64,000 nucleotides of DNA, taken from contig JAJAGP010003144.1 in NCBI GenBank assembly GCA_025084515.1, positions 1 through 64,000 on the forward strand, read 5' to 3'. The notes beneath the pieces were generated by a model. That model searched no databases. It was not told the DNA's origin and worked only from the letters and a program-made list of their open reading frames with translations. Positions within the stretch are counted from its first letter, which is position 1. Each line of letters starts with the position of its first letter. The position numbers were made by a program, and so were the translations under genes. This document shows, piece after piece, positions 23,565 through 35,308 of this stretch. The stretch comes from Ancistrus triradiatus. Taxonomy: Eukaryota; Chordata; Actinopteri; Siluriformes; Loricariidae.

Positions 23565-23611
<47 letters not shown>
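23565..23611. repeat. (CT)n microsatellite
   Basis: About 23 uninterrupted CT units, located just upstream of a TATA-like word. GA/CT runs are frequent in core promoters of vertebrates, but length and purity also fit a plain microsatellite. Confidence 0.95.
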
Positions 23612-23616
<5 letters not shown>

Positions 23617-23626
23617 CGACCGAGCC

Positions 23627-23634
23627 TATATAAA
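23627..23634 (+). promoter_or_regulatory. TATA-like word, candidate upstream promoter
   Basis: TATATAAA follows a local CpG-containing zone and the CT run. It could serve an upstream, noncoding first exon of wnt5b 2.8 kb away. This is supported only indirectly by a strong splice-acceptor-like sequence (ttattttctgtcag, ending 26221) ahead of the coding exon. There is no transcript evidence. Confidence 0.25.
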
Positions 23635-24450
23635 CTTAAAGGAGTTTGTTTCAGGAGGAGGGGGACAGTCGTCTGAGATAAACCCCTCTCGAGCCTCGCA
23701 CTGATTGACGCTATAAAGCAGTATTGGAGTCGTATTTATCGCACCTCTCAGCGTCTAGCTCACGTTAGGCTTAAGCCTGGTGATACTTCTCACTGCTTGC
23801 ACAGCATACAAGCGCATTTGCTAAATAAACTGACTTATATTTCTTACATCAGATCATTACGTAATGGACCCCTGTGTCTGACTAACCCTTTCAGACAATT
23901 AGTTTTTCCGCCATTTCCATGTCACACAATTCTTAAGTCAGCCAATCAACGGGTTTTTTTTTTCGTACCACATAAAGTCTCAGAGGGCGTGATAGGTCTC
24001 TTTTGTGCTGAGAGATTTATAAAGGCAGCAGGGGTGAACCCTAGATCTAATGTATGAACTCCTTTATGCTTTTATTTAAATTAGGATTCCTAGATTTGTT
24101 CGGGTTTATTGTAATAACGTGGAAGAGGGTGAATGGGGGATTTTACGCGTTTGAACTTGGATGGAAATTACTTTTTCCAAACCGTTAACTCCTTTATACT
24201 TTCTCTCCCTCGCTCTATCTCCTCTCTCTGTCTGGTCAAGGCCTTTTGAATTTTTGTCTTATGAGTTCACAAAAAAATGCATTCAAAAATGTCGACTGAC
24301 ACAAATCAATTTCAACACCACCAATTGTCTGATCTTCGGTCTGTATTCTACATCCCATGAATGCGTAGTAGAATACAGTACGCGATCTATACAACGAGAA
24401 CAAGTCTGGTTAGGCTATGGGAAATGCAAATAAAAATGCAGTGTTTTTTA

Positions 24451-25928
24451 CATTTACTTTGACTATCATTTCATTGCAGACAGTATGAACCCAAGATGGT
24501 TCATGTTTTGTCTGGTCAACTTCCTTTCGTTTGTTGATAAACATCCATTCCTGCATTTCAGTCCAGCAACGCCTTCCAAAAAAGTTGGCACAGGGAGTAT
24601 TTCTGGCTAGTAATGAAGTAAAAAACTAAATAATGATGTGGTTTCAAACAGGTGATGTCAACCAGTGATTGTGATCATGATTTGGTACAAAAGCAGTATC
24701 CATAAAATACCAAGTCTTTGAGGAGCCAAGGTGGGCGGGGGATCTCCAGTTTGTCAACAAATGCATGAGAAAATTATTGAATTGTTTAAAAGCAATTGTT
24801 CCTCAATGAAAGATTGGAATGGTTTTACATACTTCTTTCTCTACAGTGCATAATATCATTAAACAATTAAAGACATCTGGAGAAATTTAAGTTCATAAAG
24901 GGAAATGGTGCAATCCTAAACTGAAGACCCGTGATCGTTGTCAATAGCTGATATGTAAAGGCATGGGCAAGGGATTTCTTTGGGAAACCATTGCCAAGCA
25001 CTAAAATACAGAGTTATATTCACAAATGTCACTTCAAACTATTCTGTGAAAAAAAGCAAGCTTTATGTTGACCACATCCAAAATTGGGGTCAACTTCACT
25101 TTGCTAAGAGGCATCTGGCATGGACCATCACACAGTGGAAATGTGTATTGTGGTCAGATGAATCAGTACTCCATTTTTTTATTTTTATTTTTTTTGGCCC
25201 CGGACCAAAGACAAAAAATGAATATCCAGACTGTTATCAGCAACAAGTCCAGAAGCTAGGGTCTGTCACTACATGGGGTTGTGTCGGTGCCCTTGGCAAA
25301 GGTAATATACAATTTTGTGATGGCAGCATTAATGAAGGAAAGTACATTGAAATTTTAGAGCAACATATGCTGCTTTCAAGGTGACATCTTGTCAAGGGAT
25401 GTCCATGCATTATTCAACAAGACAATGCAAAACCAAATGCTGGGCACATTATAAAGACATGTCTACAGAACCAGGTGGTACGGGTACTGGACTGTCCTGC
25501 CTGCAGTCCTGACATGTCCCCAATAGAGACTGAATGGACACTTCATCACTTGTTATCCTTGCTGCCAAAGCATCTTTTATGTGTTGTGAGAAGGAATGGC
25601 AACATTAAAAAGTGGGAACGACATCACTTGTTATCCTCGGTGCCAAAGCATCTTTTATGTGTTGTGAGAAGAAATTTCACCACTTTTTAATTTTGCCATT
25701 CCTTCTCACAACACATAAAAGATGCTTTGGCACTGAGGATAACAAGTGAAGTCGTTCCCACATTTTTGATATGCAGAGAAATTTAGGAATGGATGCATTT
25801 TTACAAAACATGAAACATATTGGGTTCATACTGTCTGCAATGAAATAAAAATCAAAGTCGCCTAAATGTTAGAAACACTTATTTTTTATTACTATTTGTA
25901 ATTTCCCTACTGTCCCAACTTCGTCTGG
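24451..25928 (+). mobile_element. Tc1-like transposon (family H), left end truncated, inactive
   Basis: The right terminus (ctgtcccaacttcgtctgg, about 25910-25928) and the left-internal repeat (aaaaaagttggcacaggg, 24578) carry the AAGTTGGGACAG signature of a very common fish family. Positions 24451-24516 and 25804-25863 form an inner inverted repeat that includes cattgcagacagtatgaaccc. The transposase relic (about 24740-25770) includes LWSDES with the first aspartate (25153-25170), GSVTTWGCVGALGKGN (25261-25308) and IIQQDNAKP with the second aspartate (about 25415-25440). SPDMSPIE with the glutamate follows at 25507-25530. Stops, an inserted T-rich run at 25175-25195 and a rearranged 3' part inactivate it. 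Confidence 0.85.
25545..25762. repeat. Triplicated 50-bp block forming a fold-back
   Basis: One block (ttgttatcct.. gccaaagcatcttttatgtg.. ttgtgagaag) occurs three times: direct at 25552-25600 and 25628-25672, and inverted at 25699-25750. The second and third copies plus their gtgggaacgac flanks form arms of about 60 bp around a 27-bp loop, nearly perfect. It lies in the 3' part of the family H relic. Confidence 0.9.
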
Positions 25929-26267
25929 TTTGGAGATGTAGTCTGAGCAGAAATGCATACCGGGTTCTAACCGGACCATCCGTAAATGGCTGCCCCCTGG
26001 TGTCGTCCTGATATATTGCCTCGATCAGATCCACTCCGTTCTTCTCCTGCACCTCGGCCCCTCCCTCCGCCTATTGTAGCCCCCAAGAGAGGATGGAGAG
26101 AGAGGAACTGAGTGAGATCAGAGAAGTTGAAATGGGTAAGGAGTCGGCAGACTACACACTCCGCGCTAGTCTTTTTTTGAGCCGGCTCTCCTTTCACCTG
26201 CTCTGCACTTATTTTCTGTCAGTTTAAGTCAACACATCTTGCAAGGAGTTGCATTTCCAAAAGCCAG

Positions 26268-26354
26268 ATGTCATCGGTACTCAGTACACAGTTTCTTCAG
26301 CTAGTTTTACGTCCCGCTGGGATTACGATTTCGCGCAAATCCGAACCATGGTGA
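26268..26354 (+). other. Upstream ORF 1 of wnt5b (28 codons)
   Basis: ATG at 26268 (context ccagATGt), TGA at 26352-26354. It precedes the wnt5b start in another frame and overlaps uORF 2 by 7 bp. It matters only if the transcript starts upstream of it. Confidence 0.4.
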
Positions 26355-26383
26355 CTTCGCCTCTCTGCTGGGTTTTGTGCTGA
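26348..26383 (+). other. Upstream ORF 2 of wnt5b (11 codons), strong Kozak context
   Basis: The start is gaaccATGG, an excellent initiation context and better than that of the wnt5b ATG (gtcggaATGg). It ends TGA at 26381-26383, 93 bp before the main start. Known biology: such uORFs usually reduce translation of the main frame. Whether this one is transcribed is inferred. Confidence 0.45.
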
Positions 26384-26476
26384 CTGCCGACCGCTCAGAG
26401 TCGTTCTGAAGTGGATTTGAACCCCGTTTCCTGTGTGTGCCCTCAGACCAACCTCTTGACTGTGCTGTTTGTCGGA

Positions 26477-26589
26477 ATGGACGTGGGAATAAGGAAAACT
26501 TACAGCGCTTCGGCAGGAGTCCGCGTACTGCTGGCACTGGCAATCATCTCCTGCAACTCTCACCTTCTGGTGCATGCAAACTCCTGGTG
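26477..26589 (+). CDS. wnt5b: wnt5b coding exon 1
   Basis: Encodes the signal peptide and NSWW (residues 1-38). The donor is G|GTAAGATC at 26590; the last codon TGG (Trp38) is split after its second base. Confidence 0.93.
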
Positions 26590-29500
26590 GTAAGATCAGC
26601 GCCCATGCACTCACGCACGCACAACATGTGTAAAAACTTGATCCCAGATATTGAATGGCGGCTTGTTACAGGATTTGTATCTGCAGCGTGACATGTACGG
26701 TCTGGGACTGATTCCAGGGGCATGCTGCGACCTGAGAACAAATGTGGAGGCTTTATGACAATATTTACTCTGCGCCCCAAATGGTCGGCTTGTTTGTAAA
26801 TAAGAGCAGCATCCAGTGGACCATGCAGTGACCTTGTGCGAAGGAATTACTGAGTTTAGTATGGATAAGCACTTTTGTGTTAATTACTTAGTGCCGACTT
26901 ACATTTAGTTAATCTATGGGAAAACACTGATCTCTAAAAGTAGCCCTGTGTGTGATATGGTTAGTGACCAGGTTAAGACGGATCAGTAAATAAACTTGAA
27001 TAAAAATGCGTTTTATGCGTCAGCTCGGGGCTATAACTCACTTTACCTAATGAACCTAGAGTTTATAGTTAGAACCAGCTGGACACAACAATGTCAGATC
27101 CCATAGAGGTAAGGGTCATCAGCAAAAATCAACGGAAAAGGAAAAGGTAATCTCACACACTTAGCCATGGAATAACCACATTTGTTTTACATAAAGAATT
27201 TTCAGCTACGATTACATTAAGTATCAGTTCCAACCAAAGTTGTTAATACGGGTTAAAAAGCAGACATCGACTCAGGAGGGAGGTCAAGAACATCTGGCAT
27301 CTTCGGCGGTTGCATGACACTGAATTCTGAATGTCTCTCTGAAAACTTGCCTGTTATCTCTACACAGGTCTTTGGCCATGAACCCCATCCAGAGGCCTGA
27401 GATGTATATCATCGGGGCACAGCCTCTGTGCAGTCAGCTCACAGGCCTGTCTCAAGGCCAGAAGAAGCTGTGTCAGCTCTACCAGGACCACATGGTGTAT
27501 ATCGGGGAAGGGGCCATGACGGGCATCAAGGAGTGCCAGTATCAGTTCAGACAGAGGAGATGGAACTGCAGCACGGTGGATAATACATCCGTATTCGGAC
27601 GCGTCATGCAAATAGGTAACCCAGACCGATCCGACTTTTAACTACACCTGTGCTGTGTATGATATGGAGGAGAATTTAATGTTTTATGCAGGGTGCGTTC
27701 GGCATACGCGCCTATTAATGGCTTTTTGGAGCGATAAACAAACGAGCGCTTGTATGCATACAAAGTGTCAACTTCCCCTCCAGCAGCAATGCAGTGTTAG
27801 TTCCGCTCAGCAATGAAGCGAGGTGTAAAGAAACTCACTCGGTGACGAGCACAGAGACCCCCCCGCCTCCCCATCCCCCCATTTCTGAGGGTTATTTGCA
27901 GGCGCTCGCCAGGTTTATATGGAGGTGCCAGTCGCGCCATTGTGCAGCCACTGCTTTTGAAATGCAATTACGCCATGACACGGGGTCGGCAGATCCGGGA
28001 CACTATTTGAAGTCTCGTACCAAAGGCCAATAAAACGTCTCTCTGCGTCGCGGAGGCGCATCCGAGGAATGTGGGGCACACACCCGCTTTTGCCGTCGGG
28101 ACGAGTTGGTTTGGGTATGGGTTTTTTTCCCACTCAATCCACAACTTTACAACACGCGCCGCGTCGTCGGAGCGCAAACAGGGACTTGTTAAGAACTAAT
28201 GCAGATTATCCATGAGGTGACTCTATAGATCCTCAAAATGCAGATGCACAGTGCTTAAATGAATCTGCTAAGTTCGTTGTATGATGTGCAGAAATAGGGC
28301 TAAAGAATGGTCTGGGTATTGAGTTAGGCTATATGAGATCTGCATCCCAGATGCCTGATACAAATGTCAAGTAACATGTGGATGGCAGATGTGACGTTAT
28401 GGACGGATTTATAGAGTCTCTGTGGCAAGAAATCCATGTGGCAGTACCTTGTTTCTATTATTAATTGCACCCGCTCAATAGAACAGAATGTCTTGGTAAA
28501 TGATACTTTGATAATGACCCAACATCACAGCAGTATCCAAATACGCCCTAAAATACATGTCAAAATGTATTATGTTGGGAGTTTTCTGACCAACTGCCAA
28601 GGCTCTGGAGTACTAACTGGAAGGTTGTGAGATGAATCCTGACTCCAGCAAACTGCCACTGTTTGAACAAGTCCCTTAACCATCAAAATTTCAGCATAAT
28701 TGTAAGTCACAGTGGAAGAGGGTGTCTGCTAAATGCTGTACAAACTAGTGGATGTTGTTCATTGTGTTTGGCATGGCCACAGGTCTGTTTTGCACCACAA
28801 TTTGTAACTGCCCCAAGTCACATGATCTCACGTAATTTCTTTTGGCTAGAGGCAAAGTGAGTTTTAGAAGAGAGTGAAAAAAAGTCTATTATACACAATG
28901 AAACACTGTTTTTGCACTTATTCCCCAGAGCTTACTCATTTAAAGCTACATTAAATCAATAAATAGTTTAGAGGTTTGGAGTACTCTAGTCACTGTGACT
29001 TCTACATAAAGGTGAAATATCAGATATACCGCCATTGCCTACTGAATCCTGGTCTCTACAAATCTATCCCTCTCAGTTTGGAGTTAGGAGGGAAAATAAA
29101 TAAGGAAGGTCACCTGTGCCAGTCTTTGTCTTCATGCTGACTCTATTTGTTGTTGTATTCTCCAGGCAGCAGGGAAGCAGCGTTTACATATGCCATCAGT
29201 GCTGCAGGGGTGGTGAACGCAGTGAGTCGGGCGTGCAGGGAAGGGGAGCTCTCTACATGCGGCTGCAGCCGGGCCGCTCGTCCCCGAGACCTGCCGAGAG
29301 ACTGGCTGTGGGGAGGCTGCGGAGATAACGTCAACTACGGGTACCGCTTCGCCCGGGAGTTTGTGGATGCACGAGAACGAGAAAAGAACTACCCGAAAGG
29401 CTCAATGGAGCACGCTCGCACACTTATGAACCTGCAGAACAACGAAGCTGGGCGAATGGTGAGAGAATAAACACACAAATTCACAAAAACACAATCCTTC

Positions 29501-32500
29501 CAATGATTCAAAGTATATGCTGTGCTTTTGTTGTCAGCTGTTTTTAAAGCTTTACACAGTTAAAGGAATTTTAGCATGCCTAATCTATGTATATGATTAC
29601 TAATACGCATAACATTTTGTATGCGCAAAACCCCCCAGAAAATCCTATTACTAGGAGGTCAATTAGATTGGTCTGCGGTCTGAGAACAAATATGGAGACT
29701 GCGCCTGCCATGGTTATTACGTAATCATCAAATTATTTAGAACTGCATTCTGGGAAGTAATTACAATTCATTTAAAATTCTTATTTCATTGTTGGAAAAC
29801 CCAGCATTTATTCTCAGATTGTTTGTTTATATAATTTGTTGTCATGCTTTAACCTATTAAATATTTGTAACTGTTTAGGAACTGGACAGAAATAACAAGT
29901 AGAAATGTAATTCGTTCAGTTCATGGGCACAACTGTAATTGCATTTATGCATCTATTAGCATTAATTGCAATTACAGGTATGACAGCTAAACATGAGCAA
30001 AACAATCACCTATAGGAGCCACGCATTCGGTCGTTCTGCGTACAAGCAAATGTGTCAGTTTGTATGTGTTTGTGAAGATTGGCTTAATAGCCCTAGCCAG
30101 AGAAAGAGATAATTTACTGGAAATGGCCAAATGGCCTTTGCACCAGGCTAATGCCCTTGGAGTCTGGTCAGGGTCATGAGGTCAAAGTGCATTACTTTAC
30201 GAGTCCACAGCCAAGCTTTAGACTCAATTAACTCTCTATTCTCTGTAATTGCGTATTTCTAAATGTTCTGGTACTTCCCTGCCTATATTTGCAGTTATTT
30301 GTAAGGGGTCAGTTTGAGGGTTATCTGATTATTCAGGTGCCCATGTAAACAAAATCTTGTAATATTCTGAAATGGAATGTCATTTCTGGATGTCTAGCGC
30401 AGTAATCCAGTTATTCAGCACATGCAAATCTCTTTCACTGTGTGTGTGTACAAAAATGGTGCCTAGAAGGAAGTGCTATTTTAAGGCTCATCTCAAACCA
30501 CATACAACTGCAGGGTCATGAGTAGACTCTGGTAACTCTGTCCCATTTTTGACCAAAAAAACCTATGCTAACCCGTTGCTTGTTTCTTGTGTTCACATAA
30601 TGGGGTTACTCCTTTAGAAAAAATAATGAAACCCTAAATAATTTATATCTCTCACACAGTAGTACTGGTACATCTTCATATTTCTTTGACTACCAGAGTG
30701 GAACCTAGTCCCATCCCTGTACTGCAGTACTAAATAACATGTCAAATCATTAGTGCGTTAGTGTAGTAGTGTATGATTTGGGATCCAACTTCAGCAGTAA
30801 TATAGTGACACAGAAACAAGGCCAGCACTAAGTGCTCTGTGAAACCATACAGTCTGAAACATAAGCCACTTTCACACTGGAGGAACTTTTTCAAAGTTCT
30901 TTGAACTGTGCCCCCTTTGTCGCGTGTTAGCACCGCAGGAACTGGGGATGATTGTAGTTCTTAGAACGCTGTGTATAGGGAATTTTTTGGGCTCCCACTT
31001 CAAGGCCTTCCCACTTCAAGTGTCTTTTCTCAGCGCATGGTAACCCTGAGTGAGCTAAGGGATTGGTCCAGGTGTGGTTACACAACTGTATAGTGATTGG
31101 CCCAGAAGAAGGCCTGTGTTGAGCTCAACTGCCAAGTTTTAATAAACCTGTACACCGGCAGCTATATAAACAACAGATCTTTGCGATTTAAGTGACAAAA
31201 AAAACACAGACAAATGGACCAACATTGAAGTCCAGGCTTTACTGAGCCTATATATGGCAGACGAGGTACAATGTGAATTTTAGAATTTCACATCAATATC
31301 ACACAGCATTCCTACTTGTGTTGAAAACAATAAACAAAAAGCCCTGGAACGAATGTAGTTGTTGGGGGAGCTCCACGGGGGTAAGTTCCTCCCAAATTAA
31401 TACCTAGAACTGTTTGGTGTGAAAGCAGCTATATTCACCAGTAAAGTGTCTCGAGTAGATTTAGATTACTGCAAGATAATTGTGCTTCCACTGATTATCG
31501 ACAAGTATATAACATGATGAAATAAAATATGACGTAAAATAAAACCGTGCTGGACTGCGGTGGCCTAGCAGTTAAGGTACTAAGCTATAGACCAGAAGGA
31601 CCAGGGTTCAAATCTCAACTCTGCCAAACTGTAACTGTTAGGACTTTGAGAAAGACCTTTAAACCACAGTTGCATGGAATGTAAGATGGTATCAGTTGTA
31701 TGTTGCTCTGGATAAGTAAGTCTGCTAAAGGACTAAGCATGAATGTGTCTCTGTTTTTATCTGCACAAATTCACTACTTTTCTTAACTGTTCAAAATATA
31801 CTTCATCTAAACATCGTGGTGCTTCTACCTTGCCACAGCAGATGGATGTTGAACTAACAGCTTAACTACTTGTAGAGATGCAACTACATGAAATCTGATT
31901 ACACAGTGGCTGGGGTTTTTCCTATTATCAGATAGTTGTCAGTCTTCTTCACATGTAGACACACTCAGTGAACAGTGAATAGATGTCAGTGTAATCGTTT
32001 CTGTATAGTGGTGAACAGTTCCCTTGTTCTGCCTTTGTCTAAATTTGCATTTAGTTGTAGATTTCTTTACTCTGCTCTAGTGAAAGGAAGTACTGAATCC
32101 CTTCCTCGGTATCTTGTGTATTTGTGGGTGGGTGCATGGTCTGAAATGACTGTGGCCCACTGATATAAGGTAACTGAAGTCGACTTCTTTCTGATCCCTA
32201 CTGCAGAATGTCAGAATGAACTCCCAGAGCAGGCAGGAATGTGCTCTGGTTTTGTCCCTTACTTGTTGGTAGGATACACCTCACTGCCACCAGTCCTCCT
32301 CCTCTGGTCCCCTGAGTGGTTTTTAGTGCCATAAAAACTCCATTTGCTGGCCGTTATAGGTCTGAAGCAGAGCAGAGCCTCAGCTCTCCTTGTGTTTGTC
32401 TTTGACCAGATGAACTTATTTAAGATGTTTAAGGAGGAGAAGCCCTCTCTCTGGGGTTAAAGGAATCCAGAGAGGTTTAAGCTTTTCACCCCAAGTGACG

Positions 32501-33068
32501 AGGTCAAGGCTTAGATATGTCCTGAATGGGGGACAAGGAGAGAACATGTCCTATTGGTCTCGAGGAGCCTCAGCTGACCTCTTGCCAAACCTTTTGCTTT
32601 TTCAACCTTGAAGATTTATGGGTTGCCAGAGCCGATACAGAGAAGAGTTTATTGTTGTTGTTTTTTGTTTGTTTGTTTTTTGGCAGTGTATTTTGGTGAC
32701 CTTGGTGGAGTATGAAATGAGTGTGGTGAAGCAATGTTTCATGTCCCCTTCTGTGTGACCCCTCTACCCCTTCTACAGGGGGCTTTTCCCTCAGCTTGTT
32801 TGCCAGAGATTTGTCTTGCGTGGAGAGGCTTAGCGTAGGCAGGCCTTTGTGCAGGTGACAGAAGCGTAGCAGGGGAATTGATGGAGCCTCCCTGATGCCT
32901 TACAGCTCACAGCCCGGGGGTAAGGACGAATGGTGAAGGATAGCGTGTGTGGGTAGTGTGCAGTCACGGCTCTGTGGGTCACAAAAGCCCCCGGCAAAGG
33001 CGTTTGCCACTGCCACAGAAATCAACTGAAGCAGAGCTGTCTGACACTGACACCAAACATGCACCCAT

Positions 33069-33114
<46 letters not shown>

Positions 33115-33117
33115 GTG

Positions 33118-33153
<36 letters not shown>

Positions 33154-35251
33154 TATATACACACACATACACACACTGCAAACATCCTTACTTTTATACT
33201 GTTGCACACGCCTAAATGCACTCTAACAATGTAATGTTGAACAGAAAGACAATGAGTGTAAGTGACCCATGTGGTTATTCAGTTTAACAGAGACCATGTT
33301 TCCTTATTTATTTTGTGTCTGGATAGGTTTTAACAATATATTGCGTCATCCGCGATATCGCAGAATCTCAACCTGCAATAGTCACATGACACAGGCTGCA
33401 ATAGTCAGACAGGCCTGAGGCCCTCCATTACGTTACTCTACATTAACACTACATTACGTCCCACAGGAAAAAAACTTAGCAAGTCTGCAATTTTCATCCC
33501 TGTCTCATCCATGTAACTTCTAGAGAAGATACATATAGTTTAATCAGTTTACTGTCTTAGCAAATAATTACAAAAGACACTAACATAAAGTAGGTGCTTG
33601 TTCACACTGGTTTTCATACATTGCTACAATTTATGTTGATTTGACCATTTTCTCAGCACCATCATCCTCTCTATGAAGAAAGAATGCTCAAGGTCTTGTG
33701 TATATTATTTATGTACTCTCCAGTGCAAGAAACTTTGTGCTAAATACCACAAAGGAATAACCTGATTTATTTAGCTAGTTTGCTAAGGTTTTTATCGAAA
33801 ATGTTTCTGTTTCTTAGGTAACTACTTACACAGATGTATTCATTGCTATACCATTAAATTTATCCTCAATTATGTTTTTAATGCAGACTTTCCATATTTA
33901 GTGCAAAAGTGAATGTTGGTCTGCACATAATTACATTTAATACTTTAGCAGACACCTTATCCAGAGCGACTTACAACTGATACAGTCTTACAATGCCAGC
34001 AATTGTCTTGAGCAAAATGTCTTACTTAAGGACCCAACAGTGACAACTTGGCAGAGGTGGGATATGAACCCTGGACATTCTAGTCTAGAGTGCAGTACCT
34101 TAATCTCTAATCCACCATGTCCCACGAAGCACAAGCTTTATCACAAAAAAACACAAAATGAATCACAATATGAAGTTTTTCCCCAATACCGCTCAGCAGT
34201 CTTGAGGCAATATGAAAATCTGTTGTTCCCATTTCTTTAATGCTTACCTATGTATTTCTGTGAAGATCCAATAATGAATATCAAAATCTTTATAGCCAAC
34301 CTAAAAACTGATAACCTCTTAAAAATATGCATTTTTCTTGTGACACACTAAGCATGGATCTAATATTAACATGTTCTGGTTTAGACAGCTGTTCCAAGGT
34401 AGGAGTACTAAGCTTGAATGCCTAAGGAGTAAAGAAACAATTAGATTTGTCACTAGGTCGTAGAAGAGACTCCGGTTTGTTTTATTAGAGCTCCACTTTC
34501 CCGGGCTCCTCTTATCTGCACACCTTTAGGGCCGTTTGTTTACCCCTGCCTGTCCTCCACCCCAGCTGGCCCCGACCCCAGCCCTGTCTGAGCACGCACT
34601 ATTGTGCTCATGCTCAAGACCGTGTCCTTTCTCTGCACCAGTGAGCCTCACTGTCTCTCACACTATATAAGAGACAGAGGAAAGGTAAAAGCCAGAGAGA
34701 TAGCAAAGCCTTTTAGAGACAGCAAGAAAAGAATGAAAAAGGAAAGTCAGAAGGAACAGGGAAGAGCAGGCTATTATTTTCATACAGTTTTGATTCGTAA
34801 GGCTTATGTGGATTGTGTTGAAGGTACTAGATGATTGTGGGTTTCCGTGCAGGTCTATGACAGGTGTGTAGGCTGGTATGCAGGTAAGAGTGCAGTTTGA
34901 CAGAGAATGTAGTACAAAGTGTGGAAGCTCAGTCTTCACTCTTTATGCAAACAGGTAAGAGGGAGGGGGAGCAGCAGCTGTCAGCTGAGGGGGAATGCAG
35001 CACCTCTACAAAGATGCCTGTTAAAGCATCGTCTCGCATGAGGTGTTAAAGGGAGGTGCTAGGCCAGGGGCCCTAGTGAGGAAAGATACTGCAAATGATT
35101 GAAAGACAGGAGGGTGAGAGTGAATGACAGAGAAAGCTATTTGATATTCTTATGTTCAGGATGTTACATAGTCACAAAGAAGCAGTACATAAAGAGCCAG
35201 TTATGCCCTTTAAGGAATCTTTACAGAGGAGGCGTTTTCACTTGAGCTAGC

Positions 35252-35308
<57 letters not shown>

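Larger units (their letters stand above)
25930..26476 (+). promoter_or_regulatory. wnt5b: wnt5b 5' flank and 5'UTR
   Basis: GC and CpG content rise relative to the surroundings, as expected of a vertebrate developmental-gene promoter or 5'UTR. No TATA box stands at a convincing distance. A pyrimidine-rich tract ending ttctgtcag at 26221 looks like a splice acceptor, so the sequence from 26222 could be the 5' part of a second exon rather than of exon 1. Two overlapping upstream ORFs (26268-26354, 26348-26383) precede the coding ATG. The transcription start cannot be fixed from the sequence. Confidence 0.6.

Noticed and set aside
26411..26476. N-terminal extension of wnt5b by 22 codons
   Set aside because: The open frame starts at GTG, not ATG. 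A normal signal peptide begins at the ATG at 26477, and known Wnt5b proteins start there.
32900..33234. Four overlapping frames with Thr/His, Val/Cys and Ile/Tyr runs
   Set aside because: They are translations of a CA/TA microsatellite.
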